From UBA3206 sp963623875 (GTDB taxonomy: Bacteria; Bacillota_I; Bacilli_A; Acholeplasmatales; Anaeroplasmataceae): a stretch of DNA of 64,000 nucleotides. Positions 25,788 through 34,588 of the stretch are shown piece by piece. Below the pieces are notes generated by a model. The model ran no database searches, had not been told where the DNA came from, and saw only the letters and a program-made list of their open reading frames with translations. A program made the translations under genes and the position numbers. The stretch is from assembly GCA_963623875.1 (NCBI GenBank), contig CAVFNL010000042.1:16148-80147 (forward strand). Reading direction: 5' to 3'. Within the stretch, counting starts at the first letter, position 1. Each line of letters begins with the position of its first letter.

Positions 25788-27152
25788 ATGAAAACAAACG
25801 ATTTAAGTAAAGGCACACCATGGAAAGTGCTTTTAATCTTTGCGCTACCAATGATTTTATCTGTAACACTTCAACAAATCTATAATATAGCTGATAGTGT
25901 TATAGCTGGTAAAATGATTGGGGCTGACGCTTTAGCAGCAGTTTCTGCATCATACCCAATTACTATGATTTATCTTTCGATAGCTACAGGACTTGGAGTT
26001 GGAAGTGGTGTTATTACTTCTAGATTTTTTGGTGAAAAAAATTATAGACAAACAAAAACTACAATTACAACTTCATTATTATTTACATCATTAATCGCAA
26101 TAATAATGATAATATTAGGAATCCTTATTACACCACTATCATTAAGGCTAATATCAACACCAGATGATATTTTCCATGATAGTAAAATATATTTAATGGT
26201 ATACTGCGGTGGATTACTTTTTACATATTTGTATAACGTAATTGCTTGTATTTTCCAATCTCTTGGAAATAGTAAAGTTCCTCTTTACTTCCTATTCTTC
26301 TCTACAGTTTTAAACATAGGTCTTGATATATTATTTGTAGGACCATTTGATTTAGAAGTATTAGGACTTGCGCTTGGAACATTTATTGCACAAGGGATCG
26401 CAATGATTGCGTCTTTACTATTCTTACTTTTAAATATTAAAAAATCTTTAAAAACTGATGAAAAAGCCGCAATTTTTGATAAGGCTATTCTAAAAGAGGT
26501 AATGCTTATCGCAGTACCATCAATTATTCAAGGAGCTACTATATCTGTTGGAAACTTCTTTATACAAAAGAAAATTAACTCATACGGTTCAGCTTTAATT
26601 GCAGGATATGGTGCTGCATATAAATTATGCTATATCGTAGTTAACATTTATACTGCATATGGAAATGCAATATCAAATTATACTTCTCAAAACATTGGAG
26701 CTGGAAAGTTAGAACGTATTATTGCAGGATTCAAATCCTCTCTTATTACTTGTATATTATTTAGTATAATAATGTCATTACTATTTGTTTTAATTCCTAA
26801 TGTATTATTACAAATGTTTATGGATGGTGATGCTTCAAGTGAAGCTATGAAAGATGGTAAAACATTTATTTATATAGTTGCGCCATTCTTCATATTTATG
26901 GGACTTAAAGCCCCATCTGATGGCATATTAAAAGGTGCTAAGGATATGCGTAATTTTATGATAGGAACACTTGCTGACTTAATAATTCGTATTGTATTAT
27001 CCTATACTCTTTCATCTCCATTTGGATATAAGGGAATATTTAGTGCATGGCCTATTGGTTGGGCAGTTGGTACAGCACTTTCACTTATCTTCTTCTTTAG
27101 CGGCAGATGGAAAAAAATTAATCATTTAAATGAAAATGGTCTAGAATCCTAG
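25788..27152 (+). CDS. MATE family efflux transporter
   Basis: A 454-residue, twelve-helix membrane transporter of the MATE family. The start TPWKVLLIFALPMILSVTL and the pattern IYNIADSVIAGKMIGADALAA are typical of the DinF/NorM-like branch. It belongs to a different subgroup from the MATE at 7275 and has no folded leader. It is a single gene whose stop codon lies within its own terminator hairpin. Confidence 0.93.
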   Translation: MKTNDLSKGTPWKVLLIFALPMILSVTLQQIYNIADSVIAGKMIGADALAAVSASYPITMIYLSIATGLGVGSGVITSRFFGEKNYRQTKTTITTSLLFTSLIAIIMIILGILITPLSLRLISTPDDIFHDSKIYLMVYCGGLLFTYLYNVIACIFQSLGNSKVPLYFLFFSTVLNIGLDILFVGPFDLEVLGLALGTFIAQGIAMIASLLFLLLNIKKSLKTDEKAAIFDKAILKEVMLIAVPSIIQGATISVGNFFIQKKINSYGSALIAGYGAAYKLCYIVVNIYTAYGNAISNYTSQNIGAGKLERIIAGFKSSLITCILFSIIMSLLFVLIPNVLLQMFMDGDASSEAMKDGKTFIYIVAPFFIFMGLKAPSDGILKGAKDMRNFMIGTLADLIIRIVLSYTLSSPFGYKGIFSAWPIGWAVGTALSLIFFFSGRWKKINHLNENGLES

Positions 27153-27163
27153 ACCATTTTTTT
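27138..27163 (+). terminator. Terminator of the second MATE gene
   Basis: GGTCTAG (27138-27144) pairs with CTAGACC (27149-27155), followed by ATTTTTTT. The stem includes the MATE stop codon. The convergent ABC gene ends in its tail. Confidence 0.83.
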
Positions 27164-28973
27164 AATCTTCTAATGCGAATTGTGAATTATATAATGACTT
27201 ATAGAAACCATCCGCATTCATTAGTTCATCATGATTCCCTTGTTCAATTATATTTCCATCTTTCATTACCAAAATAATATCACTATTCTTTATAGTTGAA
27301 AGTCTATGAGCTATTACAAATGATGTCTTACCCTTAGATAATCTATCCATAGCTTCTTGAATCTTTTCTTCTGTTCTTGTATCAACGTTAGAAGTTGCTT
27401 CATCTAATATAAGCATTTTAGAATTTTTAAGCATAGCACGAGCTATTGTTATTAATTGACGCTGTCCTTGAGATATAGATGCACCATCTACTATTTTATA
27501 ATCAAGTCCATTAGGAAGTGATTTTACAAAATGAGTTAAATGACATGCTTTTATTGCATCCCATATCATATCATCAGATATGTTTTCTAAATTAAAAACT
27601 AAATTTTCTCTAAGAGTTCCCTCAAAAACCCATGTATCTTGAAGCACCATACTAAATTTATCATGCAATTCTTCTCTTTTCATATCAGATGTATTTATTC
27701 CATCAATCTTAATAGTTCCACTATTTATTTCATAGAAACGCTCAAGTAAATTTACTATTGTAGTCTTTCCTGCTCCTGTAGGACCTACAATCGCAACTTT
27801 CATTCCAGGTTTTATTTTGACACTAAAGTTTTTAATTATCTCTCTTGTTTCATCATATGAGAATGATACATTATCAAATTCAACAAAACCTTCTAGTTCT
27901 TTTTCTTTTTTAGGCGCAAAATAGTATTCTTTATGATCTTCATTATCTAAATCAACACTTTCTAAGAAACTAAATACTCTACTTCCAGATGCAGCCGCAT
28001 TTTGAAGGGAATTAAGTGATTGTGCAATTTGTGTTAAAGGTGATTGGAATAGATTTATGTATACTAAGAATGCAGTAATTGTTCCAAGCGTAATACCACC
28101 TTTGCCGTGATACATTAAAAGTCCACCAGTAATACATACTAATGCATATGATACATATGATATAAAACTCATTAATGGTTGCATAAGTCCACCAAAGAAT
28201 TCAGCTTGAAACATTGTTTTTTGAAGTTCACTATTCTTTCGATCAAACACCTCTTTCATAGCATTAGACGCGTTATATAACTTTATAATATTTTGACCAT
28301 TATAGTTTTCTTCTACAACACCATTTAAATCTCCAAGTAATTTTTGTCTTTTGATAAATTGTGGTCCAGCAAGTTTCAATATGATCATTAAGAATATCAT
28401 CATTAATGGGATTGTAAGAAGAGCTACTAATGCCATTTGCCATGATGTTACAAACATCGCAATTATAGCAGCTACTAACATAAGAACCGCACTAAAAAAC
28501 ATTCCTATTGATTGTTGCATCGACTGTGATATTTGATCTACATCATTAGTAAGTATTGATAAGATATCTCCAAGCGACCTATTATCGTAATAATTTAGTG
28601 GAATATTATTAATCTTTTTTACTATTTGTTTTCTTAACTGATAACTATAACGTTGTACAACAACAGTAATAATTATTCCAGATAGTGCACTAGAAAGTGC
28701 TGATATTATATATAATGCTAAAAGAATATATCCATAATGGGCTATTTTATTCATATTTATATGTCCATTAAATAAACCTTTAGCTATCGTATCAGTCAAA
28801 TCGCTTAAAAGATTAGGCGCAATAACTGAAATTACAACATAAGATATTATAAAAACTAAACTTAAAATCATTGCAGGCAAATATTTTTTCATAGAATATG
28901 CAATATTTTTAAGTGATTTAGATGTTTCCCCCTTTTTTAGTTTATTTTGTGTAAAATTATCGCGTCTACTCAT
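27162..28973 (-). CDS. ABC exporter half-transporter, catalytic subunit
   Basis: A 603-residue type IV ABC exporter: six membrane helices (about 30-330) and a C-terminal ATPase. Walker A GPTGAGKTT, signature ISQGQRQLI, Walker B MLILDEATSNVD with the catalytic Glu, and the H-loop IAHRLSTI are all intact. Its start overlaps the end of the next ABC gene by four bases, so the two form one heterodimer of the LmrCD/BmrCD kind. Likely a multidrug or peptide exporter controlled by the MarR regulator at the head of the operon. Confidence 0.93.
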   Translation of the reverse strand: MSRRDNFTQNKLKKGETSKSLKNIAYSMKKYLPAMILSLVFIISYVVISVIAPNLLSDLTDTIAKGLFNGHINMNKIAHYGYILLALYIISALSSALSGIIITVVVQRYSYQLRKQIVKKINNIPLNYYDNRSLGDILSILTNDVDQISQSMQQSIGMFFSAVLMLVAAIIAMFVTSWQMALVALLTIPLMMIFLMIILKLAGPQFIKRQKLLGDLNGVVEENYNGQNIIKLYNASNAMKEVFDRKNSELQKTMFQAEFFGGLMQPLMSFISYVSYALVCITGGLLMYHGKGGITLGTITAFLVYINLFQSPLTQIAQSLNSLQNAAASGSRVFSFLESVDLDNEDHKEYYFAPKKEKELEGFVEFDNVSFSYDETREIIKNFSVKIKPGMKVAIVGPTGAGKTTIVNLLERFYEINSGTIKIDGINTSDMKREELHDKFSMVLQDTWVFEGTLRENLVFNLENISDDMIWDAIKACHLTHFVKSLPNGLDYKIVDGASISQGQRQLITIARAMLKNSKMLILDEATSNVDTRTEEKIQEAMDRLSKGKTSFVIAHRLSTIKNSDIILVMKDGNIIEQGNHDELMNADGFYKSLYNSQFALED

Positions 28974-30709
28974 AGTCCTAATTCCTCCTTAGATAATTGT
29001 GATAATGCAATATCAAGGTATTCCCTACAATTTCTTAATAATTCTTCATGCTTACCTATACCTTTAATCTTTCCTTCTTCCAAAACAACTATATGATCCG
29101 CATCCATTATTGTTCCAATACGTTGTGCAACGATCAATTTTGTACAATCTTTTCTATATTCTCTAAGATTATCTCTTACTTTTTTATCTGTCTTAAAATC
29201 TAAGGCACTAAATGAATCATCAAATACTAAAAATTCATGATCTTCATATAAAGCTCTTGCGATACAAAGACGTTGTCTTTGTCCTCCAGATACATTAGTA
29301 CCTCCTTGAGCTATATTAGAATTGTATCCATCACTCATTTCATTTATAAACGAATCTGCTTCCGCTATTTTGGCGGCTTCAATAACTTTATTATCATTAA
29401 TTTCTTTCTTACCAAACGCAATATTATATTTAATATTACCACTGAAAAGTAAAGCTTTTTGAGGAACTACTCCAACTAGATTATTTATTGTTTCAAGTTT
29501 TAAGTTTTTAATGTTTACATCATCAATTAAAACCTCACCTTCACTTACATCATAAAGTCTTGATAGTAGGTTTATAATTGTTGATTTACCACATCCTGTT
29601 TCACCTATAAACGCAATTGTTTCACCTTTTTTAACTTTAAATGAAATATTAGATACTATATTAGATTCACTGTTTGGATATTTAAATGAAACATTCTTAA
29701 ATTCAATTTGGCCCTCTATTTTACGCTCTTCTTCTACTATTGGATCTTTTATAGATATTTCTGTATCTAAAACTTCATTGATACGTTTTGCGGATACACT
29801 TGCTCGTGGTACCATATAAAACATCAAAAGTAACATCATAAATGACATTACAAGTTGTGTTGATAACATCATCATAGATAATACTTCTGGATAAGTTGTG
29901 TCCCCTTTATTAATAAGAGATGCTCCTATCCAATATACTAAAAGTGCTACCAAATTCATAACTATTGTAATAGATGGCATCATTAGAGCCATACCTTTTC
30001 CAATGAATGATTGTGTTTTTCTTAATTCATCGTTAACCAAATTAAATTTATTTTCTTGATATTCTTCCGCATTATACGCATGAACAACTCTGATTCCTGA
30101 CACATTTTCCCTAGTTATACCATTAATCTTATCAAGTAGTCGTTGACTTAATTTATTCTTAGGCATTACCACTAGGACAATTGATAATATCAATGCCACA
30201 AGTAAGAATATACCTATTAAAGCAGGAAGCATTAATGTCCATGATACACTTTGTATTTTAAGAATTGCCCATACAACAGTAATAGGTGCTGCGAAAAACA
30301 TTCTAAACACAAGTAGTAATGTCATTTGATATGTTTGAATATCATTTGTTGTTCTAGTGATTAGTGATGCTGTACTAAAGCGATTAATTTCAGCAAGCGA
30401 GAATGATTGTACTTTATCATTAACTTGCATTCTTATATTCATCGCAAGTCTTGATGAAACAAACGAACTTATAATAGAAATTATTGTTTGACATACTACC
30501 ATCAATAAAGCCATAACAATCATCATAAGGCCATTGTACCAAATATCCGATGTAGAATTTGTAATTGAAACTTCTTGAATGGCTTTTGTAACACCTGAAA
30601 TATAATCCATAAGTTCCATTGTAGACCAAACCTGTGCAAATGTTAGGCCTAGTATTAAAATGATTAAAAAATAATCTTTTTTCTTTAAATTTTTTAATAA
30701 TTTAAACAT
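28970..30709 (-). CDS. ABC exporter half-transporter, degenerate-site subunit
   Basis: A 579-residue partner of the previous subunit with six membrane helices and an ATPase domain. Walker A GETGCGKST and signature VSGGQRQRL are kept, but Walker B is FLVFDDSFSALD (Asp for Glu) and the H-loop is VAQRIGTI (Gln for His). This pairing of one degenerate and one intact ATP site is known in heterodimeric exporters. The start at 30709 follows GAGGAG and overlaps the marR stop by eight bases. Confidence 0.92.
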   Translation of the reverse strand: MFKLLKNLKKKDYFLIILILGLTFAQVWSTMELMDYISGVTKAIQEVSITNSTSDIWYNGLMMIVMALLMVVCQTIISIISSFVSSRLAMNIRMQVNDKVQSFSLAEINRFSTASLITRTTNDIQTYQMTLLLVFRMFFAAPITVVWAILKIQSVSWTLMLPALIGIFLLVALILSIVLVVMPKNKLSQRLLDKINGITRENVSGIRVVHAYNAEEYQENKFNLVNDELRKTQSFIGKGMALMMPSITIVMNLVALLVYWIGASLINKGDTTYPEVLSMMMLSTQLVMSFMMLLLMFYMVPRASVSAKRINEVLDTEISIKDPIVEEERKIEGQIEFKNVSFKYPNSESNIVSNISFKVKKGETIAFIGETGCGKSTIINLLSRLYDVSEGEVLIDDVNIKNLKLETINNLVGVVPQKALLFSGNIKYNIAFGKKEINDNKVIEAAKIAEADSFINEMSDGYNSNIAQGGTNVSGGQRQRLCIARALYEDHEFLVFDDSFSALDFKTDKKVRDNLREYRKDCTKLIVAQRIGTIMDADHIVVLEEGKIKGIGKHEELLRNCREYLDIALSQLSKEELGL

Positions 30710-31148
30710 TATTATTCTCCTCTTGTTCACAAATTAAAATGATTTCTACTAAATCTTTAAAATCATAAACAAACTGACAAAACCTTTCCTCGCCAAATAT
30801 TTTAATAACTTTTTCCATAAAATCTTCACAATTTTTGTTTAAAAAAACTATTTCTTCATGACCTTCTTTTGTAAGACTTACTAGCGTTTTTCTAGAATCC
30901 TTTTTATCATCACTTCTAGAAATCCATTTTTTTTCTTCAAGTCTTTTAAGCGCATTGCCTATACGTCCTGATCCTACATTCAAATATTCTTGTAAGTCTT
31001 TAGGATTCAGACTTTTTGGATATTCTATCATTAATTTAACAAGGATTGCTCTTTCACCTTCAGTAAAGTTTTGAAGATATTTGGGCCCCATTTTTTTTAA
31101 TTTTAATATATTTTTATAAAGTATTTCTTTTATTTTCTCATCAATCAT
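30702..31148 (-). CDS. MarR family transcriptional regulator
   Basis: A 148-residue winged-helix repressor. The wing region includes LKRLEEKKWISRSDDKKDSRKTLVS, with the DxRKxxVSLT pattern of MarR proteins (quoted in parts: RSDDKKDSR, LVSLTKEG). First gene of the operon with the heterodimeric ABC exporter, so it probably represses its own operon and is released by an exported compound. An upstream GTG start overlaps the operator; AAGGAGG fixes the start at 31148. Confidence 0.9.
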   Translation of the reverse strand: MIDEKIKEILYKNILKLKKMGPKYLQNFTEGERAILVKLMIEYPKSLNPKDLQEYLNVGSGRIGNALKRLEEKKWISRSDDKKDSRKTLVSLTKEGHEEIVFLNKNCEDFMEKVIKIFGEERFCQFVYDFKDLVEIILICEQEENNNV

Positions 31149-31161
31149 AATTCCTCCTTCG

Positions 31162-31227
31162 CTCACACTGTGAGTATTTTTATTTTAGCATAAAAAAAAT
31201 CATTGTCAACAAAAATATCTCACACTA
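31162..31227 (-). promoter_or_regulatory. Promoter and MarR-type operators of the ABC exporter operon
   Basis: TTGACA (31204-31209), 16-bp spacer, TAAAAT (31182-31187) preceded by TGC. A perfect palindrome CTCACACTGTGAG (31162-31174) lies just after the -10 box, and a second copy of its half, CTCACACTA (31219-31227), lies upstream of the -35 box. Binding would bracket the polymerase site. Confidence 0.75.
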
Positions 31228-31232
31228 GAAGA

Positions 31233-31274
31233 TAAAAATAAAATATGCCTAATTAGGAAACTAATCAGACATAT
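31233..31274 (-). terminator. Terminator of the 117-residue protein gene
   Basis: A 14-bp stem with two G-U pairs (31261-31274 with 31243-31256, loop TTTC), followed on the minus strand by TTTATTTT. Confidence 0.8.
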
Positions 31275-31277
31275 TTT

Positions 31278-31631
31278 TTAATCAATTCTTTTGTTTTTCT
31301 TAAGGCGTTTTACTACTTCCATAAATATTTCATCATCAGGCGTATTTTCTTCTTTTTTCTTAATAGCCATAATAAATGCAATATTTGTGGGATCTTCACT
31401 ACTCAAGACTTTAAGATACCCTAAATCAAATTTAAGCGCATCATAATACCACTCTTTAATTTTATCATATTCCTTCTTTAATTTATCAAGTCGATGTCTT
31501 TTTTCATAATATTCATATGATATTATAAAGGGCAGATCATCAACAAAAAAATTATCTTCTAAAGACGCACCAGATAAAATTTTATCTACATAATAATATT
31601 CAAAATATACTTCATCCATTTTTTTATTCAT
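31278..31631 (-). CDS. Hypothetical protein (117 residues)
   Basis: Not recognised. A soluble, strongly charged helical protein (DEVYFEYYYVDKIL near the start; EYYEKRHRLDKLKKEYDKI in the middle) with no signal or membrane segment. Monocistronic: it has an extended -10/AGGTGAT cassette just upstream and a terminator after it, and it diverges from the gene at 31702. Confidence 0.72.
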   Translation of the reverse strand: MNKKMDEVYFEYYYVDKILSGASLEDNFFVDDLPFIISYEYYEKRHRLDKLKKEYDKIKEWYYDALKFDLGYLKVLSSEDPTNIAFIMAIKKKEENTPDDEIFMEVVKRLKKNKRID

Positions 31632-31634
31632 TCT

Positions 31635-31658
31635 ATCACCTAAATTTATTATAGCATA
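31635..31658 (-). promoter_or_regulatory. Extended -10/AGGTGAT cassette (117-residue protein gene)
   Basis: TATGCTATAAT (31648-31658), AAATTT, AGGTGAT (31635-31641), three bases, ATG. Nearly identical to the cassettes at 20568 and 33281. Confidence 0.75.
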
Positions 31659-31670
31659 TTCTTATTATTA

Positions 31671-31679
31671 TGTTATAAT
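31671..31679 (+). promoter_or_regulatory. Extended -10 promoter of the 208-residue protein gene
   Basis: TGT followed by TATAAT (31674-31679); GAGG (31690s) and the ATG at 31702 follow. No good -35 is seen. Confidence 0.6.
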
Positions 31680-31701
31680 TTTTATAAAAAGAGGTTTTAA
31701 T

Positions 31702-32328
31702 ATGTCACTTAATTTAAATGATTATAGAAAAAAGAATAAACTTAAAACACTAGACAATGATAAATTATCTATTGAAACATATTTTGATATCTGTGAAGAT
31801 GAAAAAGAAGCTACTCTAAATTTAAAATATGATAAGCCATGTGATATATTTGATACTCATTTTGCATCAAAAAAGCCTATACTAGCAGATGATTTTCTAA
31901 ATGAAATATATTATGCTTTAAAAGTATTACCATCTAAGTATTCTGTCAATTTAAATATAGAATTTAATGATTTAGAAAATTATTCTATAGAAGATTTAGA
32001 TGATATTTTCATTTCTTCTATTATGATGACTAATGAAGAATGGATAATTACAGACAAAAAAGATACTCATCTTGGTTATTTCTTTCTAGGTCTTGGAATA
32101 TTCTTTCTTGTCATGATGTTTTTACTTATCAGTGTAGTTGAACATAAAGTAAATAATGCTGATAACAAATTATGGTTTAGAGTTATAAAATACGTCTTAG
32201 ATATTTTAGCAATGGTTATGATATGGGAATCTATAACATTATTTTTTGTTAAAAGAAATGAATCAAGAGCTAAACAAATTTCATTTAATAGGCGTATTAA
32301 AAAAGTTAATTTTAATAATAAAAATTAA
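31702..32328 (+). CDS. Hypothetical membrane protein (208 residues)
   Basis: Not recognised. Residues 1-130 are soluble and acidic; two hydrophobic helices follow (about 134-155 and 172-192), ending in a basic tail (RRIKKVNFNNKN). Such a layout suggests a cytosolic domain anchored by a C-terminal hairpin. It is monocistronic, with an extended -10 promoter. Confidence 0.75.
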   Translation: MSLNLNDYRKKNKLKTLDNDKLSIETYFDICEDEKEATLNLKYDKPCDIFDTHFASKKPILADDFLNEIYYALKVLPSKYSVNLNIEFNDLENYSIEDLDDIFISSIMMTNEEWIITDKKDTHLGYFFLGLGIFFLVMMFLLISVVEHKVNNADNKLWFRVIKYVLDILAMVMIWESITLFFVKRNESRAKQISFNRRIKKVNFNNKN

Positions 32329-32410
32329 AAATCTTCTTTTTAAAAATTCATAAGGATTAAAATGTGGTTGGAAGTTTGTTATTTTGCCTTAGTATAGAAA
32401 TGCTACACCA

Positions 32411-32436
32411 TGAAATGCTTTTATAAGGCATTTTCA
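32411..32436. other. Unassigned hairpin in a 175-bp gap
   Basis: TGAAATGC (32411-32418) can pair with GCATTTTCA (32428-32436, one bulge). The gap 32329-32467 holds no reading frame with a ribosome binding site. The hairpin lacks a U-tract, so termination is not clear. The word GAAATGCT occurs twice (near 32398 and 32412). Confidence 0.35.
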
Positions 32437-32467
32437 TATTTGGCACTTCACTTTATTAACTTTCTAC

Positions 32468-32498
32468 TAAAAAATGCAAAGATTTATTTCTTTGCATT
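32468..32498 (-). terminator. Terminator of the AAC(3)-like gene
   Basis: AATGCAAAGA (32489-32498 on the minus strand) pairs with TCTTTGCATT (32473-32482), followed by six Ts. The plus strand also has a T-rich tail. Confidence 0.85.
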
Positions 32499-32503
32499 TC
32501 TTT

Positions 32504-33277
32504 TTAAATATATTCTGTTATATCTCTTTCATCATCAAACGCATGAATATCATTTGCGAGTATATTCTTCACAATTTGATAAACCCTAGTTGCGTCTAAT
32601 ACATAAGATGTTGAATCTAGAAGTTTAATTCTATGTCCTGACCCTGTTTTTAAAAATATAGGTAATAGTTTTTCATAGTTGTTAGATATATGTGCACACT
32701 TTCCATTATAATGTCTAGGCATATGAAATTCCATTTTACTTCCATCTTCAAGCAATGTATAGAAAGTATATATATGGCTTGTAAATCTTGAAGGAACTTC
32801 CATTTCTTCTTCTACCGAATGAATAAAAGTATTCTTTGATAACTTACAACCAATAAAAAGAATTTTAGCTCCATATTTTAATTTACCAAAACTTCCATTT
32901 GGTGGTACTGGAGTAGTCGCAAAATCATCATCTTTTATGTATTCTATAGCATTTTTACCATAAGCTACAACGCTATGAGTAGGATGATTAGAACGAACAA
33001 AGTCCTTATCTGCAATTGCCATATTTGTCAAATACCCAACACAAGAGTTTTCTTCGTTCTTTACCATAACATCAAAATCATTTAGCACAATATCCCATGT
33101 ATGAGATGGGAATAATAGAAGCCCATCTTTAAAATAATCTTTTAAAGCTTTTAAAATAGTACTAACTCCACCATCGATATTTTTTATTGAATGGAAGGAG
33201 GAATGCACCATAACAGTGTCACGGCTTTTTAACCCTGATTGTTTTAAATCTCTTATAAAATCATCATAATTATACAT
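32504..33277 (-). CDS. AAC(3) family N-acetyltransferase
   Basis: A 257-residue member of the aminoglycoside 3-N-acetyltransferase family (like B. subtilis YokD). Family motifs visible: VMVHSSFHSIKNIDGG at the N-terminus, LLLFPSHTWD, RSNHPTHSVVAYG with the catalytic-site His, and SFGKLKYGAKILFIGC. Many chromosomal members are not proven resistance enzymes, so aminoglycoside resistance should not be assumed. Monocistronic with an extended -10/AGGTGAT cassette. Confidence 0.9.
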   Translation of the reverse strand: MYNYDDFIRDLKQSGLKSRDTVMVHSSFHSIKNIDGGVSTILKALKDYFKDGLLLFPSHTWDIVLNDFDVMVKNEENSCVGYLTNMAIADKDFVRSNHPTHSVVAYGKNAIEYIKDDDFATTPVPPNGSFGKLKYGAKILFIGCKLSKNTFIHSVEEEMEVPSRFTSHIYTFYTLLEDGSKMEFHMPRHYNGKCAHISNNYEKLLPIFLKTGSGHRIKLLDSTSYVLDATRVYQIVKNILANDIHAFDDERDITEYI

Positions 33278-33280
33278 CTC

Positions 33281-33304
33281 ATCACCTAGACTAATTATAG
33301 CATA
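33281..33304 (-). promoter_or_regulatory. Extended -10/AGGTGAT cassette of the AAC(3)-like gene
   Basis: TATGCTATAAT (33294-33304), TAGTCT, AGGTGAT (33281-33287), three bases, ATG at 33277. Confidence 0.75.
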
Positions 33305-33342
33305 TTAATTAAAATTAATCTATTCAATTATTTTATGTATTA

Positions 33343-33351
33343 TGTTATAAT
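33343..33351 (+). promoter_or_regulatory. Extended -10 promoter of the MntR-like gene
   Basis: TGT then TATAAT (33346-33351), followed by AGAAGGAGG. It diverges from the AAC(3)-like gene. Confidence 0.65.
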
Positions 33352-33376
33352 TTTAATATTAGAAGGAGGATTTAAT

Positions 33377-33736
33377 ATGAAATTCCAGCAATCTGAAGAA
33401 GATTATCTAGAAGCTATATTAATGCTTTCAGAAAAAAGTGAAAATGTACATTCTATAGATATTGCAAACAAAATGAATTTTTCAAAACCATCTGTTTCAA
33501 TCGCAATGCACAAACTTGAAGATAAAGGCTTTATCGTAATGAATAAAAATGGTGTTATTACTCTTACAGAAGAAGGTAAATCTAAAGCTTTAGGCGTATA
33601 TGAAAGACATCAAGTTTTATCTAAGTTTTTTAAACAAATCGGAGTATCTGATGAAGTTGCGCTAGAAGATGCATGTGAAATTGAACATTTCATTAGTGAA
33701 GAAACTTTTCAAGCAATTAAATCTCAATTAAAGTAA
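33377..33736 (+). CDS. DtxR/MntR family metal-dependent regulator
   Basis: A 119-residue regulator: N-terminal winged helix (IDIANKMNFSKPSVSIAMHKLEDKGFI quoted in parts: SKPSVSIAMHKL) and a short dimerisation domain. Residues that match the MntR manganese site are present: Asp9 and Glu12 in EEDYLEAI, His in YERHQVL, and Glu/His in EIEHFIS. No SH3-like third domain, as in MntR. The start at 33377 follows AGAAGGAGG. No metal transporter gene lies nearby, so its targets are elsewhere. Confidence 0.88.
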   Translation: MKFQQSEEDYLEAILMLSEKSENVHSIDIANKMNFSKPSVSIAMHKLEDKGFIVMNKNGVITLTEEGKSKALGVYERHQVLSKFFKQIGVSDEVALEDACEIEHFISEETFQAIKSQLK

Positions 33737-33762
33737 AAAAGGTAGACCTAGTCTACCTTTTT
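33735..33762. terminator. Bidirectional terminator between mntR-like and FNT genes
   Basis: GGTAGAC (33741-33747) pairs with GTCTACC (33751-33757); As before and Ts after the stem give a U-tract for both convergent genes. Confidence 0.85.
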
Positions 33763-34422
33763 GTTATCTTCTTTCTTTAAATAGTTTATAAGTTTAATTC
33801 CACCATCAAATATTAAAGAACCAAGTGCATTACCTATGGCCATAAGAAGAAAGTATAGCACTACTTTACCATTAAATACTCCAGCATATGTATAATAACA
33901 AGCATTTGCTACAACGTGCTCAAAACCACATAAAATGAATAATGATATAGGCATAAACGCAAATAATACTTTTCCAAGTGGATATTCACACTTCTTGTGT
34001 CCTTCTACTGCAAGATAAATCATTACACCACACATCATAGCTAATAATAGTACTTGATACCATTTTTCACTTTGTTTATTATCAACTAAGCTTTTAGTTA
34101 ACTCTTTTATATCCTCTGTAATCATTGGTGTTTGTTTTAAAATTAAAGACAAAACAATAACACCTATTAAATTACCTGCAATACAAACAAGTAAATCAAT
34201 TATATACTTAGGTTTATTATCTAAGGCATAGCCTACTTTACCTGTATAAAGCCAAAAACCAAAGTGAATAATTGTAAATAGGCCTATTCCAAACATAAAT
34301 GATCCACAAATTTTTAATGCATATGAACCACGACTAGCGCAAGTAAGATAGCAAGTTGCGCCAAAAACAATACAAAATCCTGCGAAAATTGAACTTATAA
34401 ATATCATTAAATATTTCTTCAT
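33748..34422 (-). CDS. Formate/nitrite transporter (FNT) family protein
   Basis: A 224-residue membrane protein with six hydrophobic segments, somewhat shorter than FocA or NirC. The FNT signature around the central helix is CGFEHVVANACYY, with the conserved His of the pore, and the omega loop lies near GNLIGVIVL. Pentameric channels of this family pass formate, nitrite, lactate or hydrosulfide; the ion here is not clear. Monocistronic. Confidence 0.9.
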   Translation of the reverse strand: MKKYLMIFISSIFAGFCIVFGATCYLTCASRGSYALKICGSFMFGIGLFTIIHFGFWLYTGKVGYALDNKPKYIIDLLVCIAGNLIGVIVLSLILKQTPMITEDIKELTKSLVDNKQSEKWYQVLLLAMMCGVMIYLAVEGHKKCEYPLGKVLFAFMPISLFILCGFEHVVANACYYTYAGVFNGKVVLYFLLMAIGNALGSLIFDGGIKLINYLKKEDNKKVD

Positions 34423-34445
34423 AAAAATACCTCAACCAAGTAGGT

Positions 34446-34456
34446 ATTATAACATA
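34446..34456 (-). promoter_or_regulatory. Extended -10 promoter of the FNT gene
   Basis: TATGTTATAAT on the minus strand (TATAAT at 34446-34451). A GAGGT site and the ATG at 34422 follow. Confidence 0.62.
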
Positions 34457-34504
34457 TTATTTGGTTTATTCAATACTAAATGATTTCCAATATTAATAAA
34501 ATTA

Positions 34505-34568
34505 TAAAAAACAAAAACAGTTAATTACCTCATAATAGATTCTAATCTTTTTAGTAAGTAATTAACTG
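34505..34568 (-). terminator. Long hairpin terminator after the GH28 gene
   Basis: CAGTTAATTAC (34558-34568 on the minus strand) and GTAATTAACTG (34518-34528) form a perfect 11-bp stem; the 29-nt interior contains a smaller AGATTAGAATCT dyad. TTTTTGTTTTTT follows. Confidence 0.8.
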
Positions 34569-34588
34569 TATATTTTATTAAAATTTAG

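Noticed and set aside
32329..32467. A small gene or sRNA in the gap before the AAC(3)-like gene
   Set aside because: No frame with a ribosome binding site, no clear promoter-terminator pair; only a weak hairpin.
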